A stretch of DNA of 64,000 nucleotides, taken from NCBI GenBank assembly GCA_031216445.1, contig CM062214.1, positions 23,865,501 through 23,929,500 on the forward strand, given 5' to 3'. Under the pieces are notes generated by a model. The model did no database searches and had not been told where the DNA came from. It saw only the letters and a list, made by a program, of their open reading frames with translations. Position 1 is the first letter of the stretch; each line of letters opens with the position of its first letter. This document shows positions 21,531 to 35,149 of this stretch, in pieces. Both the position numbers and the translations under genes were made by a program. The DNA comes from Lateolabrax maculatus (lineage: Eukaryota > Chordata > Actinopteri > Acropomatiformes > Lateolabracidae).

Positions 21531-24500
21531 TGGTTAAACGCATCAGATCAGGCAGGGCGAACCAACCTGGCGTCTGGCATACCCAACAGCCATTTTCTCT
21601 CTGATGCTGCCGTCTCTGCGAGTGACTCACACAAAATTCTTTCCAGTAATAATGAATATTGCTTTCTGGCACAGAGTAACTGGTAAAAAAGATGTGGGTC
21701 TGTTAAATAAAGAAAATGACCAATGCTAAATCAAACCAAGGCCTTGTATGCATTGAAATGGAATCAAGGCTCCTGACATAAATCTAATTTAAATAGCTTG
21801 GAAACATACAGAAGAAACAATGCAGCTGTTATAAATAAAAAGACATACATGCACGGACTTGTGCAAAATACACTCATATGCATAAAGACAGTAAAATGCC
21901 ATGCACAGGGATGTAATAACTCTAATGACATGCATACAATATGAGGTATGTTCCTAATATCACTTTCCTGGCAAGATAACAAGCCATTACTGAAAGCGTA
22001 AACCTGTCAAGTTGAGTCTCTTCATTAAGACCAAGATTATTGTCCTCACCATCACAGTCAAAAATGCAGCGAGGCCACGCTCTTCACCACCTTTCAGCAA
22101 GGTAACCTGAGAAAAAGAGGACGCTTTTCTGGCACAAGCACAAATTCATGTCACATATGAGGTGCACTATAAATCAAATTTGCATAATATTTCACAAGTT
22201 ATACTGCAACACTGCTGTGTGTGCATGTTGAAATGTGACTGAGTTTCTTAATAAAATCCAGAAACTGATCATTTCCATTCAGTGCAGCGAGAACAAGAAT
22301 ATTTTGACCAAGCTTACAATGAAAGTTATAGAGATTTAGGTTTGAAATCTGCAACACTATTCAGTCAGTGACTAAGCTTGAACATGTGCTCAGTGATGTT
22401 TTTGGTCTTCTGGCTACATTCAGATATTCACCAGATAACAAATTAGCTGAACCACAGCCTTGGAAATGGGAAACAGGTTTTGTTTCACGTTAAATAGATC
22501 AACATTCACACAGCACACAAAAAACTGTACTCTGTAACTGATGCTTTTAAAGTAATAACTCTAAACATACTTGAATAAAAGTTCATGTACATACTTCAGC
22601 GCTACACACAGAGCTCCCCAGGTATCAAAAATAGGAGTACATGTAGTATTTATACCGTTGTCTCAGCCTTTAGATGTGTTGGATGGATGGCGAGATGAGA
22701 GGGGAGAGAAGAGGGATGTCGACTTTGGAGGGGGGAATGTCCTGACAGGCCCCGGCATACTGAGGCATTGACTGTCACATTTGTTCTAGGCAGTGGAAAA
22801 ATTTCACAACAGGCTTGAAAGCCCCTCAAACCATTTTCCAAAATAGCCCAGATCCGTCTCGCAATATGTTGAACCATCTGTAAACTTCAGTGTCACCTGT
22901 CCCCCTGCTCCCAATCTCCCGGCTGTAAATGTTCCTCTGTGATTTTTATACGGTCAGCGATAGGACAAGCTTCTTCTGGCATTTGACCCCTTATCAAATC
23001 TTTCACCAAACTTTAGAAAATGTGAATGTGAATGATTGATGAGTTGTAACATGAAGCGATGTTTGCTTCAAAGCGTCTGAGGTGTCCAGATGTCTTTTTG
23101 TATATGTACCAAACAAACTTGAATGCATTTTACCAGAGGGGTCAGCTTAGAGCAGCAACCTTTTGAACTAGGTACTGGGTTTAAAGGATTTGCTAAAGGA
23201 AACGTGGAAAATGATTAAAGATGTAGTGCGGATGGTTGGTAATGGTTGTAGTGTAAGTAGCCCCAGTGAACCAGAGCTAATTCATGTATAACCATCAGTG
23301 AGCCACACGTTGACAAGTCATCAACCTCAATCATGTCTCTGAGTGTGTTCACATTTTGTTGCAATGAGGTTTACTATTTTTCACTTAGACTGATTCAAGA
23401 GTGTTTTATTTTTGTACCCATGGCCTTTTCCCTGAGAGTTTGATGTGTTTGTTGAAGCTGTTGGTGAACTCGGGTGCAGCCCAGAAAAAACAACTCAAAA
23501 CATTAGAGATCCGGTCTCCTGTAGTCAGCTGGTTGAATTTGTCATATTAGTGTCATCTGTCATTACTACAGCATGTATTAATATAAAAATACTTCATAAT
23601 CAAAACATACTTTGATGAAACTAATTATTGTCGTTTCACCTTCACAGTGTGCTGCACTGAGAGTTCACACAACACGTCTGGTGAAAGCCAGGGTTAGGTT
23701 GAGCTTTGTCAAAGAAGAAGTGGACCAATTTCCTTCTCTTTCTTTTCATCTCTTTTTCTGTGTTATCAATATCACAATAAGAGCAATGCTATAATAAGGA
23801 GTGTCTTCCACATTTAAAAACAGTTACGTCTCCTAAAGACTGAAGAAGCAAACCTGGGTCTAATCTAGACTATTTTGACCACGTCTGCAAATACCATATG
23901 TCTCATCTTATTATATAGATAGCAGAGTGGGGCAGTGCTGCTGTGTTTGGCCTGTAAACTGGAAGTCAATGGAATAAAACTGTTCTCGGCTAAAAGCTTT
24001 ACATTTGCAGATGCCAGCCCTCTTTCATGTCCACCGCTCTTGTAGAAGGAGTCATTGTCAGTTAGTTAGCCAGTTTCCTGAGATAAAGGTGTTACATTTT
24101 GAATGATGGTAACAATATAAAGCAAAATGCTGGGGATTGCAATTGTTGCACAACTGTAGATTAACATCTGCGTTGATTAAGCGTTAACTTCTCTCTAAAG
24201 GCATCCACACTGACAACCTGTACATTCAGAGTATTGTGTGGAGCTGTGAATGAAACCATCTACCAAACTGCACTATTGAAAGGTCAGCATTGTAGCTTTG
24301 ATCTCATGGGAAACTATTGTTTCCAGGAAAACTTTTGAATAGTTGTTTGATCACTTTTCAGTATGTCACCCTTTTGCAAGGAGCACTCCCCATAAAACTG
24401 CCTCTAGTGTTATCACCCAGAAGGGTTCCTAACTCTAAAAACGGAAAATATTACCTCACGCTGAGCAGGAGAGCTGTGTGCACCTGTCACCACATTTTTT

Positions 24501-25194
24501 TCCTTCGCTGAAATCTAAACACCCAGAACTACAGAGACCCCAGGGGGAAAGTGATCACTCATGTCTTTGGTTGTAGGGGTTGTTATGTTCGTATTTAGTG
24601 AAACTACAAAATCACTAATGCAGCACAAATCTCAAAGAGCAAAAAGCAACAGCATCATTTGCGCTGCATTCCCACTAATCTTTTGGTAACACCCTGTCAT
24701 CCCAGGACTGATAGAGATTTCACGCCTTGTGCCAAAGGGATGTAATTTCCTCTCACGGATGGCAGACAAAGAATTACTCTCTTAAGTGATGAGTGTTGGC
24801 TCCAACCAGGTGGAAGACACTGATGTTTTTTCTCCCTCCTTGAAAGTGATTTTGTGGCAGCAGATCACGTGAAGGATGACAGCATTGGAAGGTATGCAGA
24901 GCAGCTGTTGGGTCATGCACAGTACCACACTGGTACAATGTTTCTAGTGTAGCATCAGCCAGATCTGACAAACCCCCGAACAACTGGCAACCTCTTTTTT
25001 TTTTTTCTGTTTTGGAGAAAAGCATTTAGGCATGAAAACAAAAACAGACCAGCTTCACAGTGTCCGGTTTCATTCCAGTAAACTGTATCTATTTGCTGTC
25101 ATCAGATAACCACATAAGATAAGATTTTTTTGTGCTAAAAACAACTTGACCACCTAAACAGAAATGAAACCGCCTCTTTGGCCTTGAGAGAGAA

Positions 25195-25915
25195 AAATTC
25201 TGCATTCATGTACTTAAAGTAAGTAAAGGTGAAGGAGTATTTCCAGCAAAATGTACTGAAAGCGTGATTATGTGTGTCTATGTAAATTTTAAAAGACTAA
25301 ATAAAACACTGTGCTCAATTCTTGACACACTGATGTTTGCTGCTACAGTCTTACTTGGCCTGGTATGACCAGTATCTTATGGTGGCTTATATAAGATAAT
25401 GTCCAAACTTTAAATAGGTATTGCTGTATAATAGATTCATTTTTCTGACTTTGAATGACCTCTAGACATGCTGTTACACCTGCTTCTAACATTCACGGTA
25501 CCATTATTCCATAATAACAACTTCACAGTGGCCACTGTTTACCAACAGTTACAAAGGCTCACCTTAAGTATCAGATGAAAACATACATATTATGCAGAAT
25601 AACCTCTTTCAGAGTGTTAATCATACATTCACAGAATGACACAAGCAGCATTTTTACGATGTGGCTGGTCCACATGGCACTACGTCAGACTACTATTGTA
25701 GTATATTTGAGGTTGTTAAATCTTTAGCGATACAACATATTTTGAATTAAGCATAAATTTAGTATGTAAAAACTCAAACTTCATCATGTTAATGTAAGGT
25801 TGTAAAATGTAGAAGTATGGAATAGAAGTATAAAGTTGCACAAAATAAAAATTAATGATTAAATTACAAGTACTTCAAAATTGTATTAAAGTACAGTATT
25901 TTCCAGCTCTGTTAG
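25195..25915. mobile_element. diverged MITE-like element
   Basis: The left part ('atgtacttaaagtaagtaaa', 'gtatttccagcaaaatgtac') and the right part ('acaagtacttcaaaattgta', 'ttaaagtacagtattttcca') match the two ends of the teleost repeat seen complete at 4994-5395. About 550 bases of other sequence lie between them. This is either an old insertion within the element or a long family member. Confidence 0.5.
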
Positions 25916-26586
25916 AGAGCGTTGCACATCTTTATCAGAGTCTCATCAGGTAATCTCATCACACTTCCAACTCTGATCTAACTCGTTTTCTAATAGAAAA
26001 GCCATCGTGCCTGAATGTCAGGCTTCATCTCCAGAGAGCGACAGTCAAACCTTTGTGCAAATTGAGTCATAGGTTGCACTGTTTATGAAATCACTAAATG
26101 GTGCAGCTGCAGATTTTCACAATACCAAGGACTTAAATGGTGCCAAGTTTCTTAACTTTGTTCCTTATCACTTTTTATTTACTGCGCTGTTGCCATAAGA
26201 TACACTGCACAAGCTCTACTGCCCCCAGTCTGTCCTTGTCTGGCACAAAAGGTCTTCTTCATAGATATTACATAATACCACTATTAAGACATTTGGTGGG
26301 CATGTTAGTTCAAGACACCACACAACTTCAGAACTGAAAATACGTTGGTTATAGGCAAACCAAAACTAACACTAAAACTTGTGTTTGCTCGTTGCTCTCT
26401 TCTTCAGGGTTTTTTTTTTTTTTTTGTGGAAAATAATGTCAGATAAAGATATTTCAACTACAGCAGCTCTTATTGAACATGGTTCAGCCAAGCGGCACCC
26501 AGCTGGTACAACAGACTATCAATATTGAACTAAAGTAAGTAAATTCACAAGGTAATCTGCTTATCACCACTTACTGTGGATACTTG

Positions 26587-26641
26587 ATATGCTGTGTCCC
26601 TGTGTTCCCTTGAAACGGGGACACAGCATATGAGTAACAAC
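26587..26641. other. perfect 14-bp hairpin
   Basis: ATATGCTGTGTCCC (26587-26600) is the exact reverse complement of GGGACACAGCATAT (26628-26641), with a 27-base spacer. It could be a recent inverted duplication or the ends of a tiny element. Confidence 0.9.
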
Positions 26642-27368
26642 CAAACACACATTTTGTTTTAGGGTTTCTTTGGATGTGGAACGGGTGACAAAATTTCTAA
26701 CTTGTGTTATAACATAAAAATGTATTTATTTATTTTGTGGGTGCGCCAAATTTTGGCAAAAGTAGGCTGTGTTGTTTTTAGTCACACTTTTTTCCTTTGA
26801 ATTGAGACAGATCATCAGATCTTGTTGGCCTGTTGTCATTTCTTCGACCACAACAGGCAGTAGCCCTACAAAAATGAATGGAGGCTGTGCTTGTATCGTG
26901 CTGTGATATTCTTGTCTGAGCATGGCTTTATGATCAAGGTTGTGGGTTTAGGACACGCTACAGAGTCACTGTAGCAAAATAAGTTGATGCAAAGGGTCAA
27001 ATGGGCTGACGGGGGCATTTAGAGTGCACTTGGGCCGCTGAAGTGCCCGTCTCATGTAATAACAGGGCAGAAATGATTCATGAAGATATCAAACGGGGTA
27101 AGTCTGTCACATCTGGGTGCAGACATATCCAGTTTAAATAAAAGAGAAACAAATCATATAAAGCAAATCTCTGACCTTGACAATACATAATAATGTGTGA
27201 CAGTCTATATTTTCCAGGAATGAGGACTGTACAAACTTCATCGCTCAGGAGGTTCCCGCTTCCTTTAACCATAAAGCCTTACTCATGCTTTCAATCCCGA
27301 CACAAATACGGGCTGGGCTTGACACACCCAGCTCCTCCATGAGAATCCGCACATCCTCTGCAAGACGT

Positions 27369-27383
27369 ACACACACACACACA
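27369..27383. repeat. short (AC)n run
   Basis: There are about seven AC dinucleotides. Confidence 0.9.
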
Positions 27384-27714
27384 TCTGCACCAGCCCACAC
27401 ATCCCAAACCACAGCAGCTCTGACTGGAAGCTCTGAATAACTGTTTAAAGATGTCTGCTTTTTTCTTTCTTTTTTTTTAGCCCTGTATGCTCCATCACCC
27501 TCCATCAGGCGGAGGAATGTGAGGGCTTGGCTTTGACTTGGCAAAAACAAGATTTGGGAAACTATGCAACTGACAAATATAGCAAACGCATCAGAATTAT
27601 TTTCCTGACAGATGTGTTGTCATTCTGCTAATTTATGCAATGGCTTGTGGTTGTTTACTTCGGATGCAATAGCCATAATAAAATATAACAGAACGGCAGA
27701 GAAGAAGAGCGATG

Positions 27715-27885
27715 AATAGAATTGCTTTCCTGTTCAGGGTCACGGGGAGCTGGAGTCTATTCGAGCAGGCGTTGGTTGAGAGATGGAAAACCTCCTAGAT
27801 AGACGAAGACATTCACACCTATGGGCAATTTGGAGTTTCCATTTCACTTGTCCTGCACTCATCCGGATGAAACCTACAAAGACAC
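27715..27885. mobile_element. interspersed teleost repeat, 'ggtcacggggagctggagtc' family
   Basis: The words 'cagggtcacggggagctgga' and 'cattcacacctatgggcaat' with 'tttggagtttcc' are hallmarks of a very common fish interspersed repeat, from general knowledge. This copy is diverged. I do not assign a superfamily. Confidence 0.6.
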
Positions 27886-27904
27886 AAGCAAAACATAATA
27901 TGCA

Positions 27905-28400
27905 CAAATAACTTAAAGGGTTATTCCACCTAAATTTTTAAATTTAAAAAAAAAAAAAAAAAAAAAATTAAACACCCAACATATTATATTTACTTCATCT
28001 GGTAGCATGCAGTCATGCATATACTCTTGATTTAATTTGTTTAATGTGTTTTTAAGATTTCTGCCACCAAAATACAATGGAGAGGAATGGTGCTTGACCT
28101 TATGGCCCACTGATGACAGCCCTTGCATTTGCAGTATTGCAGCATTTATGAACTGGGTGTCTGTGGCGACATTCCCAGGAAAAATCACAAGCGGCGCAGT
28201 TAGTGCCGCGTTTAGTTTTCCATCAGCCAGCAGTGGTTGGCCGTCAGGGAGGGAAGGTGGAGCTAATGACTCAGACTTGCTCTTCATCTCACTTGTGTGT
28301 GAAGTGAACAACAAAGAAAATATCGATGACTACAGCCAAAACAACACGCAAATCCAAAGAAAAAGGAACAAATTCGACGTACAGATGAAGGCAAAGTGAC
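27905..28400. repeat. poly-A-linked repeat-like segment
   Basis: A run of 22 A (27946-27967) is followed by sequence open on both strands for over 110 codons (about 28037-28399 plus, 27913-28314 minus). The motif 'aagggttattccacctaaat' next to the A-run is one I associate with dispersed fish repeats. Neither frame has a recognisable domain and the minus frame translates the A-run as poly-Phe, so a coding call is not supported. Confidence 0.35.
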
Positions 28401-28854
28401 CTTCAGGGAGGGCCAGTTGGGATCTTTGGGAACTGAGGTCCAAAAACACACCTGCAATTACTGCCAATTATTCGCTATTTGCTGCCAAAGACAAGTATAC
28501 GGAGATCTTCAGTAAGTCACAGTTCTGTCAGTCATAGCTAAATTGTCTATGTTGACAAGTTCCACAGTTTAGCATAGCTTGCTCAACCCTATCACCAGAC
28601 AAGTACATTGATATTAGACAATTCTTCAAAAACCTCGGATTAACTTCCATTGTTCAGAAGGGAAAAACTATGGTTATGAAACGCTACATGTGACATGCTG
28701 CACACCCATCCACCACCCTGACATCCACTCCTTACGTTTCTACATTGCCACATATAGGTCACACTACTTCCTCCGTCGCCACTGAACATTGGCTTTGAAT
28801 GTAAATTGTGAGTTGACCTATTGCAAGTAATTTGAGACCTCAGGGTTAAAAGGA

Positions 28855-29225
28855 TGAAGCTGCAAATAAACCTTTAAAAATGCAGACTGCAGTGACTGAA
28901 TAGGGGTCTCTGTTGCCTAAATTACCCTAAACATAACAAATGTATTGAGTTACAATGTTTTTGTGTTGCCATTGTTACAAACATTGCTGCTATAGTGATA
29001 TAAAGAGATCAGAATGCCTTACTGAGTCACTACATTTGCAGATAAACCTTTACAAATGCTGACTGTAATCTCTTCACTGTTGCCTTTGTAAGCAACACCA
29101 CTCTTTTGAAGCTAGAAGGAGATATAAACTAGACCAATGCTGCTGATAACAAACTGACTAATGTACAAATGGAGTGTCTTACTGGGTCAGTGATGCTGCA
29201 GATAAACCTTTAAAAACACATTACT
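28855..29225. repeat. imperfect tandem repeat, about 160-175 bp unit, three copies
   Basis: The anchor 'ataaacctttaaaaatgcag' or a close variant begins near 28866, 29042 and 29202. Each is preceded by 'gcagataaacc'-type sequence and a 'cttactgrgtca' word. The units have diverged strongly, so the duplication is old. Confidence 0.7.
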
Positions 29226-29854
29226 TGTTGACTGTGTAAGGTTCCCTGGGCTCAGTGTGCTGAGGTATTCTCATTCCTGAGGTACTTCCACACCTGACAC
29301 ACACATGGAGGGTGTGGCGAACTGAGGAGCCACGAGCCAATAGACACACTAGCTCACTGACACACACAGAGTGCCTCCCCGGTAGTTTTCCACAGAAATC
29401 TAGGCACGGGACGTGAATGATGCTTTCACACAAAATGGCCACCACTGGATGGTTTTCAAAAAGGCACAAAGCCTTCTTTTAACACGGCGGGAGTAATCTC
29501 CGGTTTTACTGATGCTACTTTGTGACAGGGTTCCCCCCTCAAGACAGAGCATGTGGCCCAGTCCACTCTCTCAAATACAGCGCTGCATTGTCTGTTGCTG
29601 TCAGCACATACTTACCCTCTGCACTTCACTTTTTTAATAGTAGATCAATTCTGAGGCGTTTGCTTTGATAGTTATCCAGTCAATCCATGCGCAGGAATTT
29701 GCCAAAGACATTTCACAGAGCTTTCAGTACATTCAAGGTATGGTAAGAGTTCCTTACGGACCTTGAAAACTCTTGATAGTATGTGGATGTGGGGGAAATA
29801 AATAAGGCCTTAAAGGTTTTTGAAAATCAACGGATAGCCTTGAATCCGTGTGAT

Positions 29855-30062
29855 TACTTTTTTATTAATCTTCAGCACCCTCACTCAGGACCTCTCTTGA
29901 TCCTAACATCACACTTCACATCCTGAGAAAAACAGTGAAAATGAATGGCCTTGAGACTTTTATTAAACTTTAGCACCGAGATTATCCAATACCTCTCTGT
30001 ACCTTTGACTTTTCTTCATACTAATGTCAACACTTCACATCCTGAGGAAAACACTGTGATGG
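29855..30062. repeat. imperfect tandem duplication, about 119 bp unit
   Basis: 'cacttcacatcctgag' recurs at about 29912 and 30031. Each copy is preceded by 'ttttattaa' and 'agcacc' and followed by a 'aaaacagtg / aaaacactg' word. There are two diverged copies. Confidence 0.75.
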
Positions 30063-30569
30063 AAGTTTGAGCTGGTACAAGAGCAATTTGAAAATAAATG
30101 ATAACAGTACAGGATTCATACGGGATATCATCGATGATACCTCTTATTTCCGAAACATTCAAAATATAAGTTGCTGAATGGCACAAAACAAAACAAATAT
30201 GGTGCAACAGGACTGTAGAGGTTATAATACTTACTATCATCTGTCTTCTACGTTTTATACATTTGCATGGCCTGGGAAGCCCAGCCAGTTGCTCTGGTAA
30301 CGCTGATAATAAAGACTAGTATCTGGTTCTCATTTGATTGAAATGATACGTTGTGCTGAGGAATCTCCCTGTGGCAGACAAGTGGAAGGAGTGGTTGCTA
30401 TGCTGCGAACAGGCGGTTGCCATGTTGGGAAGCAACCGCAGGGCCAGTCAAACAAACATCCCTTCTCTGACTCACAGGCGGCCTCCCTCCTCCCTCCCCC
30501 TGCTCTCACCAGTCCACGGAGTTCCCTTCTCTAAAATCGTCCTGACTTGCCGTTAGTCTGTAATTATGC

Positions 30570-30720
30570 CTGATTTCTCACTCACTCACTTTCAGTTCCT
30601 CTCTTATTCCTCCCTCTCTGCTTTTCTCTCCTCAACCACACCATCCAAGTCCAGACACTGCCCACTCTGTTACCTTCTCTCTGCCTTTTCCTGTTCGCCT
30701 TCACTAGCGCACCGTTTTGA
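30570..30720. other. C/T-rich tract
   Basis: The strand is strongly pyrimidine-biased, with many ctctc and cctcc words. It inflates open-frame length on both strands without coding signs. Confidence 0.7.
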
Positions 30721-31114
30721 CAAAACAGCTCCTGGACGATATTTTTAGGGGGTCGCCCCCGCCCATTTTCTTTCCACCTTGTTCCACAAACAAGCACTCA
30801 ACTCCACTCCACTTCTGGAGGAGGAAAACTCAATTCGCTCACTCATTACAGCCTCATCTGGCATGCAGAGTTCAGCCCGCTGACCAAGTGCAGTTGTTTG
30901 TTTTGCCTTCTTCGTCAACAGTTGACAAGATGAAGATCAGATCAGAGCAGTGTTGTGCCATGTTTACAGAGAATCTGCCGCCATTTGGACAGAATTTGGA
31001 CCTTACTCTTGAGTGTCTGCAAAGGTCAACCTGTGATGATAAGACCTTGTTGGGGGTTTTACTAGAAGAGACTACATGTACAAATAAAATGTACAACATT
31101 TGCATGCAGTAAAG

Positions 31115-31215
31115 TAGATGTATCAAGTAAATACAATGAAAATATGCAAGTAAAAGTACCTGAAAATCATACTTAAGTACAGTACTTGAGTAAAACTTTA
31201 AAGTTTTTGTAAGAG
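31115..31215. mobile_element. MITE-like end fragment
   Basis: 'caagtaaaagtacctgaaaa' and 'tacttaagtacagtacttga' with 'gtaaaac' match one end of the teleost repeat family at 4994-5395. Confidence 0.6.
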
Positions 31216-33699
31216 CAAAAGATCACTGCCGAACAGCAGTGTTATACATCTGTTGTTAGCTGCAGTGGCATAAGTTATCGATTGCTATATATTACGCTAT
31301 ATTTCCCAGAATTCAGAGATTCTCATAATTACATTTTGCTTTTTCCGACTATGTTCATCTTCGTCTGTTAGTTGGCACCGACATACATGAAACCTGAAGG
31401 TCATAGCTTGGGTTTCTAATGCAACTCAGGCTCACCTTAAATACATTAAAACAGCATTTTGGATGTGCAGTCTGATACAGCACCAAAATAAAGACATACT
31501 GATTGATGAGGACAAAATGAGGATAATTGGCTTCATAGTTCACAAAATCACACAGATTGTAAGATTGTTCCGTATGGACTGGTACCATCCAGTTTTTAAA
31601 CGAAGTCAAAGGTCATGGGTTAAGCTGTTTTGCACACAGCCAGTGTTCCACCTCGCTGTCATCCAACCTTTGTGTTGGAGGGCGTGGCTCCGGCCTTTAT
31701 GGTCTCATTGTTATGGTCATGTATCCAAGGAACATTCTTAGAAAAATAGGAGTGTAAAGAGCAGCAGATATCGGACCGCACATTTCCTCTGTTTGGGAAT
31801 GCAACCTGCAGTGCTGGTGGGAGGATGGGCTCGGCTCAGAGTTCAAAGGCCGCACCCGGTTACTCCTCACAGGAGGAAAATTTGGAGAAGGAGGAGGAGG
31901 AGAGGGAGCCGTTGCTGTAGATGAGCAGCCAGTCAGGGCCGTGCAAGGTGTCCGGAGACAGAAGCTGGAGATAAGAAAGACACAAATAGAAAAGACAAGG
32001 AGTTGCTCCAAAATGACACATCCACTATCTGAGAAATGCAAAACTTATACGGAAGTCCATTCATGCCAGAGTAAAAAAAAAATTGTTGAAATGTTACGAA
32101 TGACAAAAGTCAGAATACTTACAGTAAGTCAAAATGATGAGATACATGCCAAAATCTTGACTTATCTCACAAATTTTTCTTAATATTATCTCATGATTTT
32201 AATATTTTTCTTTTTTTCATTAACTTTCCATAACTTTTTTTTCTTTTCCTGGCAGAATTGGGCTTCCATAATGAAGCTATTTTAAGCACAAAAGGAAAAG
32301 GATTGATGGCTCTTTGGTCCATAGCTTAGAAATTCTGGTTTGGTGATAACACATGAACAGAGTTAATACTCGTCTAAGATGAATCCATAGATAGAGTTTT
32401 TGGACTTGAACTCATCACACAGAAAACCCCTCAATCTGTGTGGAGTGTTTTTGTAGTAAAATACCAATCTTCAGCTCAATGTTTTCAGAACATTCATTTT
32501 ACATTTCTGTCATTATCAGATAGCAGAGGGACTTTTAATGAGTGCGACAGTAGCATAAGCTTCATCTCCCAGATCATCTATATAGCAACCAGTCAAAGTC
32601 AGTGGTCAGAGCCGTGGCAGCCTAACAATAACTCCTAGTGTAGTCAGGTAGGACAAAGAAATGCTGGAAAAAGGGAGATGAAAGAATGATGGTAAAATCA
32701 GGAAGGATGCAAGTCATTTTTGTTGTTTTCCTGACCCACAAAAGCCTCACTAAAAGTTGTGGCACACCGCTTTGTTGTGTCGGCACGTTTCATAGGTTTT
32801 AAATGAAATAATGACACAGTGGTTGAGTCTTAGAAGTGGAAGAATCGTTGCCTGAGGACATGGGCAATTTAGCAGAAGTGTGCAGACAAGTTGGCAGAGA
32901 AGTGCTGACAAACAGAATGAAAAACTAAAGTAAGGGAGTGAACTTAAACTAAATTTGGGAGTGGCAGACAGGCTGGAGTCATTTACATAGAGGATTTTCA
33001 AAGAGCACAAGCACACCACAGGCTGATATTTAAATGCAGTGTGAACTGATGATATGTTGATAATTTAACTGTTTTTTTTATTAAAAAAAAACACACCTTT
33101 TAATTAAGCACTACCTGAAATGCTAAAAATGTACAGCCATTAGTTATCTAATTTAGAGACTTTTAATTAATAATAATACCTTGGTGGGTTTGTTATTAAA
33201 ATCTCACACTACCCCTGCATAATATACACTTGCTTAATATAGATTTGGACTGACATCATCATCATGGTCTACCATGGAAACTATGTGGCCATACTCTGCC
33301 TAAATGGAAGAAAACCACTTTTAAACGACACACAGCTGCTGGGAAAAATCTAATCTCTATTAAATAGCAAGAAGTTTATAACATAATGGCTGGTCACCAG
33401 ATAAATCTTCAGGACAAGCGGGAAACATTGCTGCGGCTGGAGGTTTATTTCTGATGTGAAATGGTATCCCATCCTAGCCTCTGAGTTTATCAGGAGACAG
33501 AGAATTACTCTCAGATGTTTTTATGTGTTTCCACTAGTGCCTCTAGTGGAGAAAAACTAGAGAGAATCTGGAAAGATGAGCAGAAAGAGAGAGAGAGAGT
33601 GTGTAACCTGTTTCCTCCAAAGCCTCTGAGCAGTTCATCCCTTACCCTTGCAATATCCCTTTGTGTATGAACTATGCGATGCACGTAAAGTTTTCTCTG

Positions 33700-33980
33700 A
33701 CTTGAGAGAGACAGTGAAGAGAACCTGCTGACCTCTGCTCATCACAGCAGCCAGGCTCTGTTTGACTGACAGCTTTTCCTCACACAGGTCGTCCATGTGC
33801 TCGTCCCCGTTTATCTTTGGACTGTGTTTCAGTGTGTACTGGAGCAGCGCAGTGCCGCCTCACTGTGTAACGTCGCTGACGCCTGGAAACTGTCAAACTG
33901 ATTAGATGCAGCCATTTGTCCTGACACAAGTAGCACCTTAATGCAATTTGTACACGCAAGCGTTTGTGCTTGTTCACATT
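33700..33980. promoter_or_regulatory. non-repetitive island, candidate regulatory element
   Basis: This stretch is GC-balanced, repeat-free and bounded by AT-rich DNA. It has words such as 'ctgattagatgcagccattt' and 'gacagcttttcctcacacag'. There is no long conserved-looking frame. It is listed only because its texture resembles vertebrate conserved non-coding DNA. Confidence 0.15.
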
Positions 33981-35149
33981 ATGTGTGTTTACAGTGTGTT
34001 TGTGTGCATCAAGACCAATTTGTCTCAGTCAGCTTTTACTGACACATCCGCTCTGATTTTCTTTGAAACTTTGTTAAACAGTTGGTGAGTCATTATTCAA
34101 AGGGATTGTTGCATTCTAACGAGCAGATGTAAAATGGCTGCAAACTAAAACATTCAGCTCCTTTTATAGAAGACATACTTTATGCCTTCGTCATACAAAA
34201 ATTAACTCCAGCGGACACACACGGACTCTGACATTCTACTTCAAATTGTGTGTGAGAGAGTGTTTATTTATAGTGTCAGCTATTTTTAGAGTAAATGTCT
34301 GCACTTGTCTCAAATTAAGTTTCATTTTTAACCCGAAAGGTCAAAACAGAGAGAGAGAGAAAAAAAAATCATCTGTGCTCCTCATGGGATCAGGCGGAGC
34401 TGGGAGAAGAAACATAATTTGTCATTTTCGGGGCAGATGAGAAAAGAAAAAAACACTGGTTCATATCCACAGACTTTTATTACATTTCGACGGTCCAGAC
34501 TGATTTTATCATGTAAACTGATGATTTTCCTCGACATTTCAGACATTTTAGACCCAAGGACAATCACCTCTGGGGGTGTTTTCTGAAAGTATTTTACATT
34601 TTTAGCTTTCCATCTGTTGTTTACTATCCACAGACTGGACATGTAACATTGTTAAAGAAGACCTTTTCTGCATTTAACGTTCGCCACCAATAACGTCACA
34701 TATCAGACCAACATTCTCCATGTTTTTGCCTGAATGTGATTGGTTCTCATGGTACTTTTGGCCTGTCAACATCAACTTTATCATGTTTGGCGTAATTGCT
34801 CCCAATAGACGGATCAAAAAGGCACACTGTGGTACTTATGAAATCACAAGCAGAATTGTGTGTGTTTGTAGGGACTGAAATTTAGACATTTAGACAAGTT
34901 ACTGAAGTAATTTAAGACAGACTCTTTCAACGCAAGATTTCCTTGCTACATCTTTGAGCACAATCACTCAGCAAGCACTACACGTCATTTGGCCAAGACC
35001 GTGGATGAGTTTCATGTCAAAATGAGATATCTGTGATTACATGAGTGGTACCTCTTTAGGATACTAAACTGAGAGTGTTAAAAAAAAAAAAAAGAAAAAT
35101 TAGCTCAAAACCTATATGGATGCGTATGAAACACTAGGGGGCTTTAATT

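Larger units (their letters stand above)
16401..27700. other. intergenic desert, first part
   Basis: No exon with family similarity was found on either strand; the open frames are short and lack recognisable motifs. The region holds an AT microsatellite (18428-18444), a MITE fragment (19600-19740), a strong hairpin (19977-20022), a unique moderately GC-rich island (20100-20460), degenerate TG-rich DNA (20500-20660 and 21180-21390), a SINE-like fragment (about 21440-21530), a MITE-like copy (25195-25915) and a 14-base-stem hairpin (26587-26641). Confidence 0.6.

Noticed and set aside
27913..28314. Minus-strand open frame of 133 codons with poly-Phe
   Set aside because: It reads through a 22-base A-run and repeat-like sequence, and there is no recognisable domain.
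31697..32041. Minus-strand Pro/Ser-rich open frame of 114 codons
   Set aside because: The Pro/Ser run comes from a GAG-type purine-rich patch, and there is no splice or domain support.
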